Origin: Suipraeoptans intestinalis
Lineage (GTDB): Bacteria; Bacillota; Clostridia; Lachnospirales; Lachnospiraceae
DNA: 64,000 nucleotides
Direction: 5' to 3'
Assembly: GCF_009696485.1 (NCBI RefSeq)
Contig: NZ_VULY01000018.1
Location: forward strand, 1,294,001 to 1,358,000
In this document: positions 1 through 8,291 of the stretch, in pieces
Position numbering within the stretch: the stretch's first letter is position 1
Layout of the letters: each line of letters opens with the position of its first letter
Position numbers and translations under genes: made by a program
The notes under the pieces: model-generated
What the model was told of the DNA's origin: nothing
Databases searched by the model: none
The model's input: only the letters and a program-made list of their open reading frames with translations

Positions 1-2
1 AA

Positions 3-401
3 GGCGGCGACTATAAGCGGACGGAAAGGCAAAGGGCGGTTCTGTTTCAACTGTTTGAAAAGGCAAAGTCTCTTTCGGCAGACAAGAAAAGACAGCTTCT
101 GGAAAGGCTGGGAAAAGGGGTCCGTACCAATTTCTCTGCGGAAGATCTGTTAAAAAGAATGAAGCAACTGTCAGAATATCAGGTAGAAGAAATGAATGCG
201 TTTCCACAGGTGTTTTATGGTGGGATCATAGAAGGAGCCTGGGTGGAAGCGCCGGTTACATTGACGGAAATGAATGCAAAGCTGCACCTGTTTTTGCAGA
301 AGGAGGAGAACTATCTTCCTTCCTCACAGGCACAGAAATACAGCGACGAGATTGCCGTAAAGGCGGGCGGCCAGGCGAATGTAGATCTGTCAGATCAGTA
401 G
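3..401 (+). CDS. LCP (LytR-CpsA-Psr) family protein, C-terminal part
   Basis: The frame is open from the left edge of the window, so only the C-terminal 132 residues are seen. They begin with a GGDYKRTERQR segment. An arginine-rich G-D-Y-x-R-T-E-R-Q-R block is the conserved late motif of LCP phosphotransferases, which attach undecaprenyl-linked glycopolymers such as capsule or teichoic acid to peptidoglycan outside the membrane. The catalytic core and membrane anchor lie outside the window. It lies just upstream of a sugar-transferase/glycosyltransferase cluster, where an attachment enzyme fits. The call relies on that one motif and the context. Confidence 0.7.
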   Translation, partial: GGDYKRTERQRAVLFQLFEKAKSLSADKKRQLLERLGKGVRTNFSAEDLLKRMKQLSEYQVEEMNAFPQVFYGGIIEGAWVEAPVTLTEMNAKLHLFLQKEENYLPSSQAQKYSDEIAVKAGGQANVDLSDQ

Positions 402-589
402 GAGAAACAGGGCATATACGCAGAACAAAGCGTTTTTCAAGGCCGATGTTACAGGCGGTCTGCGGGTGAAAGGATAGGGGCGCTCGCTGTATCAGAAGGA
501 ACACAGCATCCCGGCAGGCAGAGAACGAAGAAAACGGTGGGAAGAAAAGATAAAAAGCGGGAGAAGCCGAACAGGAGAGGAGAAAGAAG

Positions 590-2038
590 ATGTACTCCAA
601 AGCAAGAAGCGGATGGATGAAGCACATAGACTTTATCATGTTGGATCAGATCTGTCTGGGACTTTCTTTTGCCGTGGCTTTTTTTCTGCATGGCAGAGAC
701 TGGAGCAGGACAGTGGGAAAGCAGGCGTATTGGAAAATGTTTCTGGTCCTTCTTCTGCTCCAGGTGTTTGTGACGGTCTTCTTTGAAACCTTCCGGAATG
801 TCTTGAAACGAGGCTATTACGAAGAACTGAAAGCTACCTTCAAGAACACGGCGCTGATCTTTCTGATGCTGTCGGCCTACCTGCTTTTGGCGGGAATAGG
901 AGATGAATACTGCAAGATGATCTGGATCCTGACAGGAGGGATCTACCTGGCGCTGACTTATGGCGTCCGGAGCCTGTGGAAAAGACGGCTGTTTCACAAA
1001 AAAAAGAAGCAGATAGGAAAGCACTCTCTTTTGATCCTTACAACGAGAGAGCTGGCAGATACTGTGATTCAAAGAATCCGGGAAAACAACTACGGCAGAT
1101 TCCGGATCCGGGGGATTATCCTGACAGACGACGGGAAGAAGGAAGAGCAGATCCAGGGGATCCCGGTGGTGGCAGAGATGAGCACGGTTCTGGAATATAT
1201 CAGAACGGAATGGGTGGATGAAATATTTTTACATCTTGCAGGGCGGCAGGAAGCGTATCAGGATCTGATCGCCCAGTGTGTAAAGATGGGAGTCACCGTA
1301 CACTGCAATCATCCGGAAATGGAGGAAAATGATTTTCTGGGGAAGCGTCTGGTGGAGCGGATGAATTCCTATACCGTGCTGACATACAGCGCCAATGTGA
1401 TCACCTCTCGGCAGGCGGCGGTAAAAAGAGCCATAGACATCCTGGGAGGTACGGTGGGATGCCTGATCACCCTGGGACTGCTGCTGGTCATTGGACCCAT
1501 CATCTACATCCAGTCTCCCGGACCTGTATTTTTCAGCCAGGAGAGAGTAGGAAAAAATGGACGAAGATTTAAAATATACAAGTTTCGCAGCATGTATCTG
1601 GATGCAGAAGGACGAAAAAAAGAGCTGCTGAAAAAGAACCGCAACAAGGAAGGCCTGATGTTCAAGGTGGAAGATGATCCCCGGATCATTGGAAACTACA
1701 AGGGACCGGGAAGAGGGATCGGAAGTTTTATACGAAAAACTTCGCTGGATGAATTTCCACAGTTCTGGAACGTGCTGAAAGGCGAGATGTCTCTGGTAGG
1801 CACCAGACCTCCGCTGGTGGAGGAGTGGGAGCGGTATTCCAAGCACCATCGGGCAAGAATGGCGACCATACCCGGTATGACAGGACTTTGGCAGGTGAAC
1901 GGGCGAAGTGAAGTGACAGATTTTGAAAAAGTCGTAAAGTGGGATGTGGAGTATATTGAAAACTGGAGTATGGAACTGGATTTCCGACTGATCCTGCAGA
2001 CGGTGGGCGTGATGATCAGCGGAAAAGGATCCATGTAA
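590..2038 (+). CDS. Undecaprenyl-phosphate sugar phosphotransferase (initiating exopolysaccharide transferase)
   Basis: Protein of 482 aa that should start an exopolysaccharide or capsule repeat unit by moving a sugar-1-phosphate onto undecaprenyl phosphate. The N-terminal ~140 residues hold several hydrophobic helices, followed by a nucleotide-binding-like cytoplasmic domain. After a further membrane segment (ILGGTVGCLITLGLLLVIG) comes the bacterial sugar transferase domain with SPGPVFFSQERVG, KFRSM and SLVGTRPP motifs and the terminal GLWQVNGR block. The size matches the WcaJ/CpsE class. The start follows GGAGAGGAGAAAG. The sugar transferred cannot be told from sequence. It is followed by ugd and glycosyltransferases in the same direction. 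Confidence 0.9.
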   Translation: MYSKARSGWMKHIDFIMLDQICLGLSFAVAFFLHGRDWSRTVGKQAYWKMFLVLLLLQVFVTVFFETFRNVLKRGYYEELKATFKNTALIFLMLSAYLLLAGIGDEYCKMIWILTGGIYLALTYGVRSLWKRRLFHKKKKQIGKHSLLILTTRELADTVIQRIRENNYGRFRIRGIILTDDGKKEEQIQGIPVVAEMSTVLEYIRTEWVDEIFLHLAGRQEAYQDLIAQCVKMGVTVHCNHPEMEENDFLGKRLVERMNSYTVLTYSANVITSRQAAVKRAIDILGGTVGCLITLGLLLVIGPIIYIQSPGPVFFSQERVGKNGRRFKIYKFRSMYLDAEGRKKELLKKNRNKEGLMFKVEDDPRIIGNYKGPGRGIGSFIRKTSLDEFPQFWNVLKGEMSLVGTRPPLVEEWERYSKHHRARMATIPGMTGLWQVNGRSEVTDFEKVVKWDVEYIENWSMELDFRLILQTVGVMISGKGSM

Positions 2039-2084
2039 AAATACTTGATGCTGTAGTTTAAAAGGCGGCAGAACGGAGAGAAAG

Positions 2085-3347
2085 ATGGAAAAGCAGTACA
2101 GGATCGCAGTGGCGGGAACCGGATACGTAGGACTATCTGTTGCCATTTTGCTTTCTCAGTATCATCAGGTAATAGCGGTGGACATTGTCCGGGAAAAGGT
2201 GGATGCGATCAATCAGAGGCGATCGCCTATCCAGGATGAGGGAATCCAGAGATATCTGGCAGAGAAGAGGCTGCATCTGAGGGCAACCTGGCAGCCGGAG
2301 GAAGCCTATGGGGCTGCGGACTTTGTGGTGGTGGCAGTTCCCACAAATTATGATACTGCGACCCTGCATTTTGATACCTCGGCGGTGGATAAAGTGATCC
2401 AAACGGTTCTGGCGTGCAACAAAGAAGCGGCCATCGTGATCAAGTCTACCGTTCCGGTGGGTTATACCAATGCAGCTAAAAAACGGTTTCGGACAGAAAA
2501 TCTGATATTTTGTCCGGAATTTTTGCGGGAGTCCAGAGCACTCTATGATAATCTTTATCCGTCCAGGATCATTTTGGGCGTAGAGGAAGAGGGGCCGGCC
2601 GGGAAACAGGCCGCCATTTTTGCCGATCTTTTGCAGGAGGCCGCTGTGAAAAAGGAAGTGGACACGATCTTCATGGGAGCCTCGGAGGCAGAAGCAGTCA
2701 AGCTGTTTGCAAACACCTATCTGGCTTTGCGGGTCAGCTACTTCAATGAACTGGATACCTATTGTGAGAGTAAGCAGCTGGATACTCAAAAAATCATACA
2801 GGGTGTTTGCCTGGATCCCAGGATCGGAGACCATTACAACAATCCTTCCTTTGGCTATGGAGGATACTGCCTCCCGAAAGATACGAAACAGCTTCTGGCA
2901 AATTATGAGGACGTTCCTCAAAATATGATGTCAGCCATCGTGGAGAGCAATCGTACCAGAAAAGAATTTATTGCAAAGCAGGTGCTGAAGCTGGCGGGAT
3001 ATCAGGAAGAGAAAGAAGGCGCAGGCACGAAGCAAAGGGGAACAAAGCAGGAACAAGAGGAAAGAGGCGTTGTCGGTGTGTATCGACTTGCCATGAAAAG
3101 TAACAGCGATAATTTCCGCCATTCTGCTATCCGGGGGATCATGGAACGGATCCAGAAAAAAGGCGTCAGGGTAATCGTGTACGAGCCCTCCCTCAGGGAA
3201 GATAGTCTGTTTTCCGGCGCCAGCGTGGTAAACGACCTGACTGTTTTTAAAGAGCGGTCGGATGCCATTATCGCAAACCGGTACGATACCTGCCTGGATG
3301 ATGTGAAGGACAAGGTTTATACGAGAGATATCTTCCAGAGAGATTAG
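2085..3347 (+). CDS. ugd: UDP-glucose 6-dehydrogenase family protein
   Basis: Protein of 420 aa that oxidises a UDP-sugar (most likely UDP-glucose to UDP-glucuronate) with NAD. The N-terminus has the Rossmann motif [10 protein letters not shown], the middle has the CPEFLRE block, and the catalytic cysteine lies in [11 protein letters not shown]. The C-terminal UDP-binding domain carries [12 protein letters not shown]. Oddly, a charged low-complexity stretch ([21 protein letters not shown], around residues 308-329) sits between the central helix and the C-terminal domain. It supplies an acidic sugar donor to the surrounding glycosyltransferases. The start follows GGAGAGAAAG. Confidence 0.92.
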   Translation: MEKQYRIAVAGTGYVGLSVAILLSQYHQVIAVDIVREKVDAINQRRSPIQDEGIQRYLAEKRLHLRATWQPEEAYGAADFVVVAVPTNYDTATLHFDTSAVDKVIQTVLACNKEAAIVIKSTVPVGYTNAAKKRFRTENLIFCPEFLRESRALYDNLYPSRIILGVEEEGPAGKQAAIFADLLQEAAVKKEVDTIFMGASEAEAVKLFANTYLALRVSYFNELDTYCESKQLDTQKIIQGVCLDPRIGDHYNNPSFGYGGYCLPKDTKQLLANYEDVPQNMMSAIVESNRTRKEFIAKQVLKLAGYQEEKEGAGTKQRGTKQEQEERGVVGVYRLAMKSNSDNFRHSAIRGIMERIQKKGVRVIVYEPSLREDSLFSGASVVNDLTVFKERSDAIIANRYDTCLDDVKDKVYTRDIFQRD

Positions 3348-3363
3348 GAGAAAGGAAAGCAAA

Positions 3364-3831
3364 ATGAAGGGTGAAAAAAAGATCTGCTTTATTGCGTCTT
3401 CCGGCGGACATTTTGAACAGATCCGGCAATTGAAAGAGGTGGCAGAAAAATATCCACATTATTATATCGTGCCGAAAAATGCCAGCACAGCGGCTTTTCG
3501 GGAGAAAAAGTACCTGGTGGGAGATTTTTACAGAAAAAAGCGGGTTCAATTTTTCTTTCGATTTATCGGGACAGCCATTCAGCAGCTTTTTATTTTTTTT
3601 AAAGAAAGGCCGGATGTAGTGATCACAACAGGGGCGGGGGTGGCGATTCCCACCTGTCTGTATGCTCATTTTTTCAGAAAAAAGGTGATTTATATTGAAA
3701 GCTTTGCAAGAATGAAGTCTTTGAATCAAACGGCAAAGCTGCTGCACAGGTATACGGACCTGTTTATTGTACAATGGGAGGAATTGTTAAAGCTGGCGCC
3801 GGGGTCAGTGTATGGAGGGTGGATCTATTGA
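3364..3831 (+). CDS. PssD/Alg14-type glycosyltransferase subunit
   Basis: Protein of 155 aa resembling the membrane-anchoring half of two-part GlcNAc/glucuronosyl transferases (PssD, CpsF, Alg14). It begins with ICFIASSGGHFEQI, typical of the family, and has DVVITTGAGVAIP and YIESFARM, the expected acceptor-side motifs. The aromatic/basic stretch around residues 55-75 may touch the membrane. It is translationally coupled to the next gene, whose TTG start overlaps this stop codon. The partner provides the nucleotide-sugar binding half. The donor is probably a UDP-sugar, possibly UDP-glucuronate given ugd next door; this is inference. Confidence 0.85.
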   Translation: MKGEKKICFIASSGGHFEQIRQLKEVAEKYPHYYIVPKNASTAAFREKKYLVGDFYRKKRVQFFFRFIGTAIQQLFIFFKERPDVVITTGAGVAIPTCLYAHFFRKKVIYIESFARMKSLNQTAKLLHRYTDLFIVQWEELLKLAPGSVYGGWIY

Positions 3832-4310
3832 TATTGGTATGTGTGGGAGCGACAGAATATAAACTGGACAGATTGCTGCGCTTACTGGATGAATTATGTG
3901 AAGAGAATGTTTTAAAGGGAGAGGAGATCGTGGCACAGATCGGAAGTACAGATTACCGTCCCAGACATTACAGGAGCTTTCATCTGATCAGCCGGGAAGC
4001 CTTTCAGAAGTATATGGAGGAAGCGGAGTTTGTCATTACGCATGCAGGGACAGGCAGTGTGATTCCTCTTTTAAAACTGGGGAAAAAAGTAATCCTTTTT
4101 CCCAGAAGGGAACGGTACAAGGAGCATGTGGATGATCATCAGCTGGAGCTTCGGGATGCACTTACCAGGGAAGGGTATGTATTAAGCGCAGAAAAGAAAG
4201 AAGAACTGAAAAGGGCGATAGAAGAAATCAAAACATTTCATCCAAAGAAATTTCAGTCGAATAATCATAGAATAAATCAAATGGTCATAGACTTTATTGA
4301 GGCGTTGTAA
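3828..4310 (+). CDS. PssE/Alg13-type glycosyltransferase subunit
   Basis: Protein of 160 aa matching the C-terminal catalytic half of GT28-type transferases (PssE, CpsG, Alg13). The TTG start at 3828 follows GGAGGG by 8 bases and overlaps the stop of the PssD-like gene (TTGA). It gives MILVCVGATEYKLDRL, the expected family N-terminus; earlier in-frame starts would add residues unlike the family. The donor-binding motif is THAGTGSVIPLLKLGKKVI, with ERYKEHVDDHQ downstream. The two subunits should form one cytoplasmic membrane-bound transferase. Confidence 0.87.
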   Translation: MILVCVGATEYKLDRLLRLLDELCEENVLKGEEIVAQIGSTDYRPRHYRSFHLISREAFQKYMEEAEFVITHAGTGSVIPLLKLGKKVILFPRRERYKEHVDDHQLELRDALTREGYVLSAEKKEELKRAIEEIKTFHPKKFQSNNHRINQMVIDFIEAL

Positions 4311-4400
4311 AAGGCAGAAGAAAAGTCATGGTCTTTGTACCCTGAGATGGAAGAGAAAAGAGGATGGACAAACGTGGCAGAAAGCAGGAAAGAGCGGGAA

Positions 4401-5462
4401 ATGGGAAGAGAACAAATATCCATCGTCATACCGGTATATGGGGCGGAAAAGTACCTGAAAGAACTGCTGGATAAGCTACTGCGGCAGGAGGATCCGGAGG
4501 TAGAGATCCTGTGTATCGACGATGGATCTGTGGATAAAAGCCAGGAGATCTGCAGAGCATACGCGCAGGCACACCCGTGCATCCGGTATTATCGAAAGGA
4601 AAACAGAGGCGTTTCCCACACCAGAAATTTTGGGATCCAAAAGGCCAGGGGGACATGGATCTGCTTCGTGGACTCAGACGATTATCTGGAAAAGGGAGCG
4701 ATCGCAAGGCTTCGCCCCTATCTGGGGCAGGAGACAGATGCGTTGTATTTTAATTACCACAGAGGAGAAAAAGACAGGGAGCTGACCGGCAGGGTAGGAG
4801 ATTTTGAAGCAAAAGAGATCCTGAGGGCGACGCTGGATCAGACAGCCGGACAGTCAGAAGTCCGGGAATGTTTTACGCTCCAAAGCGCATCTCTTGCCAT
4901 CAGCTGCGCCAAGCTGTACAGGCTGGACGTGATCCGGAAAAACGGGATACAATTCCCGGAACAGCTCCGGATAGGAGAAGATGTCTGCTTTAATCTGCAG
5001 TATCTTGGCAGAAGCAGGAAGGTACGGACGCTGGATGAGGCGCTGTATTATTATCGGAAAACTCCGGGTTCCACGACACAGACATATTCCGGGCAACATT
5101 TTCTGGAAGAGGAAAAACTGATCCGGCAGATGGCAGGATACCGGGAGGAAGCGGCAGAGTTTACAAAAGAGCTGCGGATCTATCTGCTGGGGGTGCTGCT
5201 GCATATCAATACGAATTTGGGGAAGCTTCCTGCACGGCGGCACAGGATCCGAGAGTACCGAAAACTTCTGGAGGATGCGGATACACGATGGATCTTGGAG
5301 AAAACAGAAAAAAAGGAAGCGCTGTCGCCGGGGAAGTACCAGGATCTTTACTACCATTTGGCGGTAAGGCTCCTGCAAAAAAACAGAATACATTTGGCTG
5401 TCTGCCTGGGAGATCTTTACAGAAACCTGCAAAAATTCTTTCGGAACAGGGACGGCAAATAA
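4401..5462 (+). CDS. Family 2 glycosyltransferase
   Basis: Protein of about 353 aa that adds a sugar to the lipid-linked repeat unit. The GT-A fold is shown by ISIVIPVYGAEKYL at the N-terminus, LCIDDGSVD for nucleotide binding and FVDSDDYLE, the DxD-like metal site. RIGEDVCFNLQY is the typical late motif of EpsJ-like enzymes. I chose ATG 4401 because the family usually begins a few residues before the first beta strand and AGGAAAGAG precedes it. TTG 4335 and ATG 4347 are in frame but poorly preceded. It is the last gene of the glycan cluster. Confidence 0.88.
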   Translation: MGREQISIVIPVYGAEKYLKELLDKLLRQEDPEVEILCIDDGSVDKSQEICRAYAQAHPCIRYYRKENRGVSHTRNFGIQKARGTWICFVDSDDYLEKGAIARLRPYLGQETDALYFNYHRGEKDRELTGRVGDFEAKEILRATLDQTAGQSEVRECFTLQSASLAISCAKLYRLDVIRKNGIQFPEQLRIGEDVCFNLQYLGRSRKVRTLDEALYYYRKTPGSTTQTYSGQHFLEEEKLIRQMAGYREEAAEFTKELRIYLLGVLLHINTNLGKLPARRHRIREYRKLLEDADTRWILEKTEKKEALSPGKYQDLYYHLAVRLLQKNRIHLAVCLGDLYRNLQKFFRNRDGK

Positions 5463-5525
5463 GGGCATTTCAAAGGGAAAGTTACGGGAAAGTGACGGAG
5501 CCAAAGGGGGAATGCCCTTATTTTT
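5461..5525 (+). terminator. Rho-independent-type terminator after the GT2 gene
   Basis: AAGGGCATT (5461-5469) pairs with AATGCCCTT (5511-5519) and is followed by ATTTTT. The left arm overlaps the stop codon of the glycosyltransferase. The loop is long (41 nt), so efficiency is uncertain. It closes the exopolysaccharide cluster. Confidence 0.6.
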
Positions 5526-5645
5526 GACAAGAACCCTTGAGGGAGAGGCAGCAGAAGGTGCGGGTTTTATAGAGGAGAGATTCCCTTGTTGCCATCAGAC
5601 AGACTACACAAACTGCACAAAATTTGAAGATTTTTAGAAAAAGGA

Positions 5646-5674
5646 TGGACAAGAAGAAAGTGCGGTTATATAAT
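5646..5674 (+). promoter_or_regulatory. Sigma-A promoter for a short RNA
   Basis: TGGACA (5646-5651), a 17-bp spacer and a perfect TATAAT (5669-5674) form a near-consensus promoter in the 428-bp gap before tadZ. The predicted start of transcription is about 5681, exactly at the first base of a hairpin. Confidence 0.75.
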
Positions 5675-5680
5675 CTCCCT

Positions 5681-5741
5681 ACAAGCAAATCTTAGCTTGT
5701 ATCAAACGATCTGATCGTCTTGCCAATTCGGCAGTTTTTTT
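5681..5741 (+). ncRNA. Candidate small RNA of about 60 nt, three hairpins
   Basis: Three hairpins follow the promoter without a gap: ACAAGC/GCTTGT (5681-5700), ACGAT/ATCGT (5706-5718) and TGCC/GGCA (5721-5733), the last followed by seven Ts (5735-5741). No open frame fits. It may be a free-standing small RNA, or a leader that is mostly terminated before the Tad operon 150 bp downstream. From 5742 to 5880 I see only a repeated TTTCAAAATG (about 5822 and 5862) and no gene. Confidence 0.5.
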
Positions 5742-5890
5742 CAATTGAAACAATCTATAAAGAATTCTGTTTTGCAGGGAACGGACTGTTTTTAAAAGCA
5801 GTCAGGCTTCAACACACCCAGTTTCAAAATGCGATGCTGGAAGACTCCAAAAGGCAATTTCAAAATGTGGGAGGATAGGAGGGAGAATAT

Positions 5891-6964
5891 GTGCAGAGAA
5901 AGCGGCTGATCATCTGTGATGAAGAAGAGGGCTACGGGAAAGCGCTAGCATCATTTCTCGGTGGAAGAAAGGAACTGTCTTTTCAGATACAGCTCTGTGA
6001 GGAACTGTCAGGGATCCGGGAGATCCGGCAGCAGGCGGGCATTGACCTGCTGATCATCAGCAGTTTTTTTGAGAAAGAAAAAAGAGAGGAATTTTCAGAA
6101 CTGGTGGTCTGTGTGCTGCAGGAGACCGGAAGAGAGGAGCTGCTGCCCCATGAGGAAGGAGTCTTTCGCTATCAGCCGGGAGAAAGGATATGGGAAGCAA
6201 TCCTGCACTGCTGTGAGGAAAGAAAGGTGGGAGACGCTTTGTTCCTTCCGGCAGCAGGGAAAAGAAGTATCCGTATCCTGGGAGTCTTTTCTCCCGTTGG
6301 CAGGACGGGAAAGACGGAATATGCCCTGGAGCTGGGGAAACGTTTAAGCCGGGACAGGAGTACCCTATATATCAACATGGAAGTGTATGGAGGGCGGGAC
6401 GGCAGATTTTCCCGGGGAAGAAATACAGGGGATGCCCTGTACTACATCCGTCAGGAAAAAGGGAATCTGGGAAGATTTTTATCTACCATGGCAGGGCATC
6501 TGGAGGATCTGGATTATTTGGGACCGGTATCGGTTTCGGAGGATATCAAGAATGTTCCGAAGGAAACATGGCAGCTTTTGTTGTCACAGATCGAGAAGGA
6601 CAGCCTGTACGAAGCGGTTGTGCTAGATATAGATCCTGGTCTGACGCAGGTGTATGAGCTTCTGAGACTATGTACCGAAATCCATGTGCCGGTGGGAGAA
6701 GAGGGAGCAGAAAAACTGGCACAGATGGACTGGGAACTGAAAAAACTGGGTTACGAAGACATACAGGACAAAATGATACGAAAGAGAGGGACGGATGTCC
6801 AAAGCAGAGCAGCTATATGCAAAGATCCTGGCAGAACTGGATATGACGAGAGATCCGGAAGACGAGGAGCTGACCGACCTGATCTACCGGGTGCTACAGG
6901 AGGTGTCAGAGCAGGAGCATTTGACTTTGCAGCAGAAGACAGATCTGGGCAGAGAATTATTTAA
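5891..6964 (+). CDS. tadZ: TadZ/CpaE-like pilus assembly ATPase
   Basis: Protein of up to 357 aa. Residues ~1-110 resemble a degenerate receiver domain; residues 131-142 hold GVFSPVGRTGKT, a deviant Walker A of the ParA/MinD type. TadZ proteins place the Tad machinery in the cell. The GTG start follows GGAGGGAGAATAT; the ATG two bases upstream is out of frame. The last ~57 residues, after MIRKRG, overlap tadA by 170 nt in another frame and look like out-of-frame tadA sequence. The family-like part therefore ends near the tadA start, and a lost stop or a frameshift near 6770 is possible. Confidence 0.8.
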   Translation: MQRKRLIICDEEEGYGKALASFLGGRKELSFQIQLCEELSGIREIRQQAGIDLLIISSFFEKEKREEFSELVVCVLQETGREELLPHEEGVFRYQPGERIWEAILHCCEERKVGDALFLPAAGKRSIRILGVFSPVGRTGKTEYALELGKRLSRDRSTLYINMEVYGGRDGRFSRGRNTGDALYYIRQEKGNLGRFLSTMAGHLEDLDYLGPVSVSEDIKNVPKETWQLLLSQIEKDSLYEAVVLDIDPGLTQVYELLRLCTEIHVPVGEEGAEKLAQMDWELKKLGYEDIQDKMIRKRGTDVQSRAAICKDPGRTGYDERSGRRGADRPDLPGATGGVRAGAFDFAAEDRSGQRII

Positions 6965-7481
6965 TACCTTCCGCAAACTGGATATCCTTCAGGAATTTCT
7001 GGAGGATGACGAGATCACGGAGGTGATGATCAATGGAACGCAGCACATTTTTTACGAGAAAGCAGGGCAGCTCTTTCTATCGGATAAGCGGTTTGCCTCC
7101 AGGGAAAAGCTGGAGGACGTGATCCAGCAGATCGTGTCGGCATCCAACCGGGTCGTAAATGAAGTTTCACCCATTGTGGATGCGCGGCTTGCGGACGGAT
7201 CCCGGGTTAATGTGGTGCTGTATCCGGTGGCCATCAATGGGCCTGCGGTCACGATACGAAAGTTTTCAAAACAGGGGATCACAATGGAGCAGTTGATCAA
7301 GTGGGGCTCTGTCAGCCCGGAGATCGACAGATTTCTGCGAAAGCTGGTGATAGCAGGTTATAACATTTTTATCAGTGGAGGGACCGGATCGGGAAAGACT
7401 ACCTTTTTAAACGCATTGTCGCAGTACATTCCAAAGGATGAAAGGATCATTACTATTGAAACTAAAACGCACTTTTCCTAG
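6795..7481 (+). pseudogene. tadA: TadA/CpaF secretion ATPase, 5' part, split by an integrated element
   Basis: Residues 1-222 are normal TadA/CpaF: an N-terminal domain and the Walker A box GGTGSGKT (195-202), ending in RIITIE at 7460. Then seven foreign codons and a stop (7479-7481) follow from the inserted element. The protein lacks Walker B and the His box and should be inactive as an ATPase. The missing part resumes at 14540. Joined across the 8-bp repeat, the gene gives 410 aa with the conserved TIEDNAELRL motif intact. TadA powers Flp pilin assembly, so the pilus should be off while the element is in place. Confidence 0.9.
7453..7460 (+). repeat. Left attachment-site core
   Basis: CTATTGAA at the left edge, encoding part of TIE in tadA; identical to 14532-14539. 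The flanking bases differ outside these 8 bp (A/A on the left, C/G on the right). Confidence 0.75.
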
Positions 7482-7622
7482 TTTTTAGCAATGTGCAGTT
7501 TTCCTTTAAAACAAAGGGGTTGCAGGAGTTTTGATTGTTCTATTCTATAGTTGTTTTTTGGCGTTTGTTTTAACTTTAAACATAAAATAAGCATAATTTA
7601 CAAAGGAAGAAAGGGGTATTAT

Positions 7623-7913
7623 ATGCCACAATTTTATATGATTGATATGTATAATGTTAGTATTATTATTAAGGTCAAGACAGAATCAGAGAAGTATTTT
7701 TTTGATGTATTCAGAAAAGAAATAGAAATGGGAATGGTATCGGTAGAAAGTATTTGCAAGTGGTGTATATTGCATCATATACAGTATGGTATCAAGTTTA
7801 AATATTACAAGTATCCTAGGAATGCGATATGCAAGAATATAAAATATCTGATAGAATACATTGGAATGAAAAATAATTTAGATAAAATAAGGAAAGGGGG
7901 GTTGACAGATTAG
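7623..7913 (+). CDS. Hypothetical 96-aa protein of the element
   Basis: The ATG at 7623 follows GAAAGGGG at a good distance; an in-frame TTG further upstream is poorly placed. The product begins MPQFYMIDMYNVSI, is basic in its C-terminal half (YKYPRNAICKNIKYL) and has no motif I recognise. It is the first gene inside the left end. The strong promoter for the next RNA starts within its last codons. Its AT-rich codon use matches the element. Confidence 0.5.
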   Translation: MPQFYMIDMYNVSIIIKVKTESEKYFFDVFRKEIEMGMVSVESICKWCILHHIQYGIKFKYYKYPRNAICKNIKYLIEYIGMKNNLDKIRKGGLTD

Positions 7914-7930
7914 AAAAAGAATGATATAGT
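7902..7930 (+). promoter_or_regulatory. Consensus sigma-A promoter in the element
   Basis: A perfect TTGACA (7902-7907), a 17-bp spacer and TATAGT (7925-7930). The predicted transcript starts near 7937, at the base of a long paired stem. It is one of the strongest promoter-like signals in the window. Confidence 0.8.
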
Positions 7931-7934
7931 ATTA

Positions 7935-8102
7935 TATATAGGATTAGCATAGAAAGCGATACCTAGGCGGTACACCTTGATGTCCAAAAAACATATTGAA
8001 TTATTAATGTTGAAAAGATGGTGTGTGTTTCTATGTCTCTATATAAGAACAATTTAATGAGAACAGAACAGACTATTGATTTTTTTCGTAGTCTGTTTTT
8101 TT
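7935..8102 (+). ncRNA. Candidate structured non-coding RNA (~165 nt) of the element
   Basis: The RNA would be closed by a two-part helix: TATATAG (7935-7941) with CTATATA (8039-8045), and CATAGAAA (7948-7955) with TTTCTATG (8028-8035). Inside are TACC/GGTA (7960-7972) and ACAT/ATGT (7991-8010). It ends in a terminator, AACAGACTA (8067-8075) with TAGTCTGTT (8089-8097), and a T run. No ribosome binding site with an open frame was seen. It could control Rep expression or copy number, or be a regulatory RNA of unknown class. Confidence 0.55.
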
Positions 8103-8197
8103 ATGGAGTTGTATTAGGATAAATGCAAGTAGTGATAGCCAATAAAAATATCTGCCAAAACAAGAACAAATAACAAGCCGAAGTGGATGAACGCAAG

Positions 8198-8262
8198 GGC
8201 AACAATAACAAACAATTTTGAAGGAAATATTTTTCAATGTTATGTTATTGTTGCCTTTTTTA
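8198..8262 (+). terminator. Long terminator/attenuator just upstream of the Rep-like gene
   Basis: GGCAACAATAACA (8198-8210) pairs perfectly over 13 bp with TGTTATTGTTGCC (8243-8255), followed by six Ts. It lies 30 bp before the start of the Rep-like gene with no other gene between, so it can act as an attenuator on rep. Between 8103 and 8197 I see no gene. Confidence 0.65.
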
Positions 8263-8291
8263 TTTTGAAAAGAAAGGGGTGTAATTATTGA

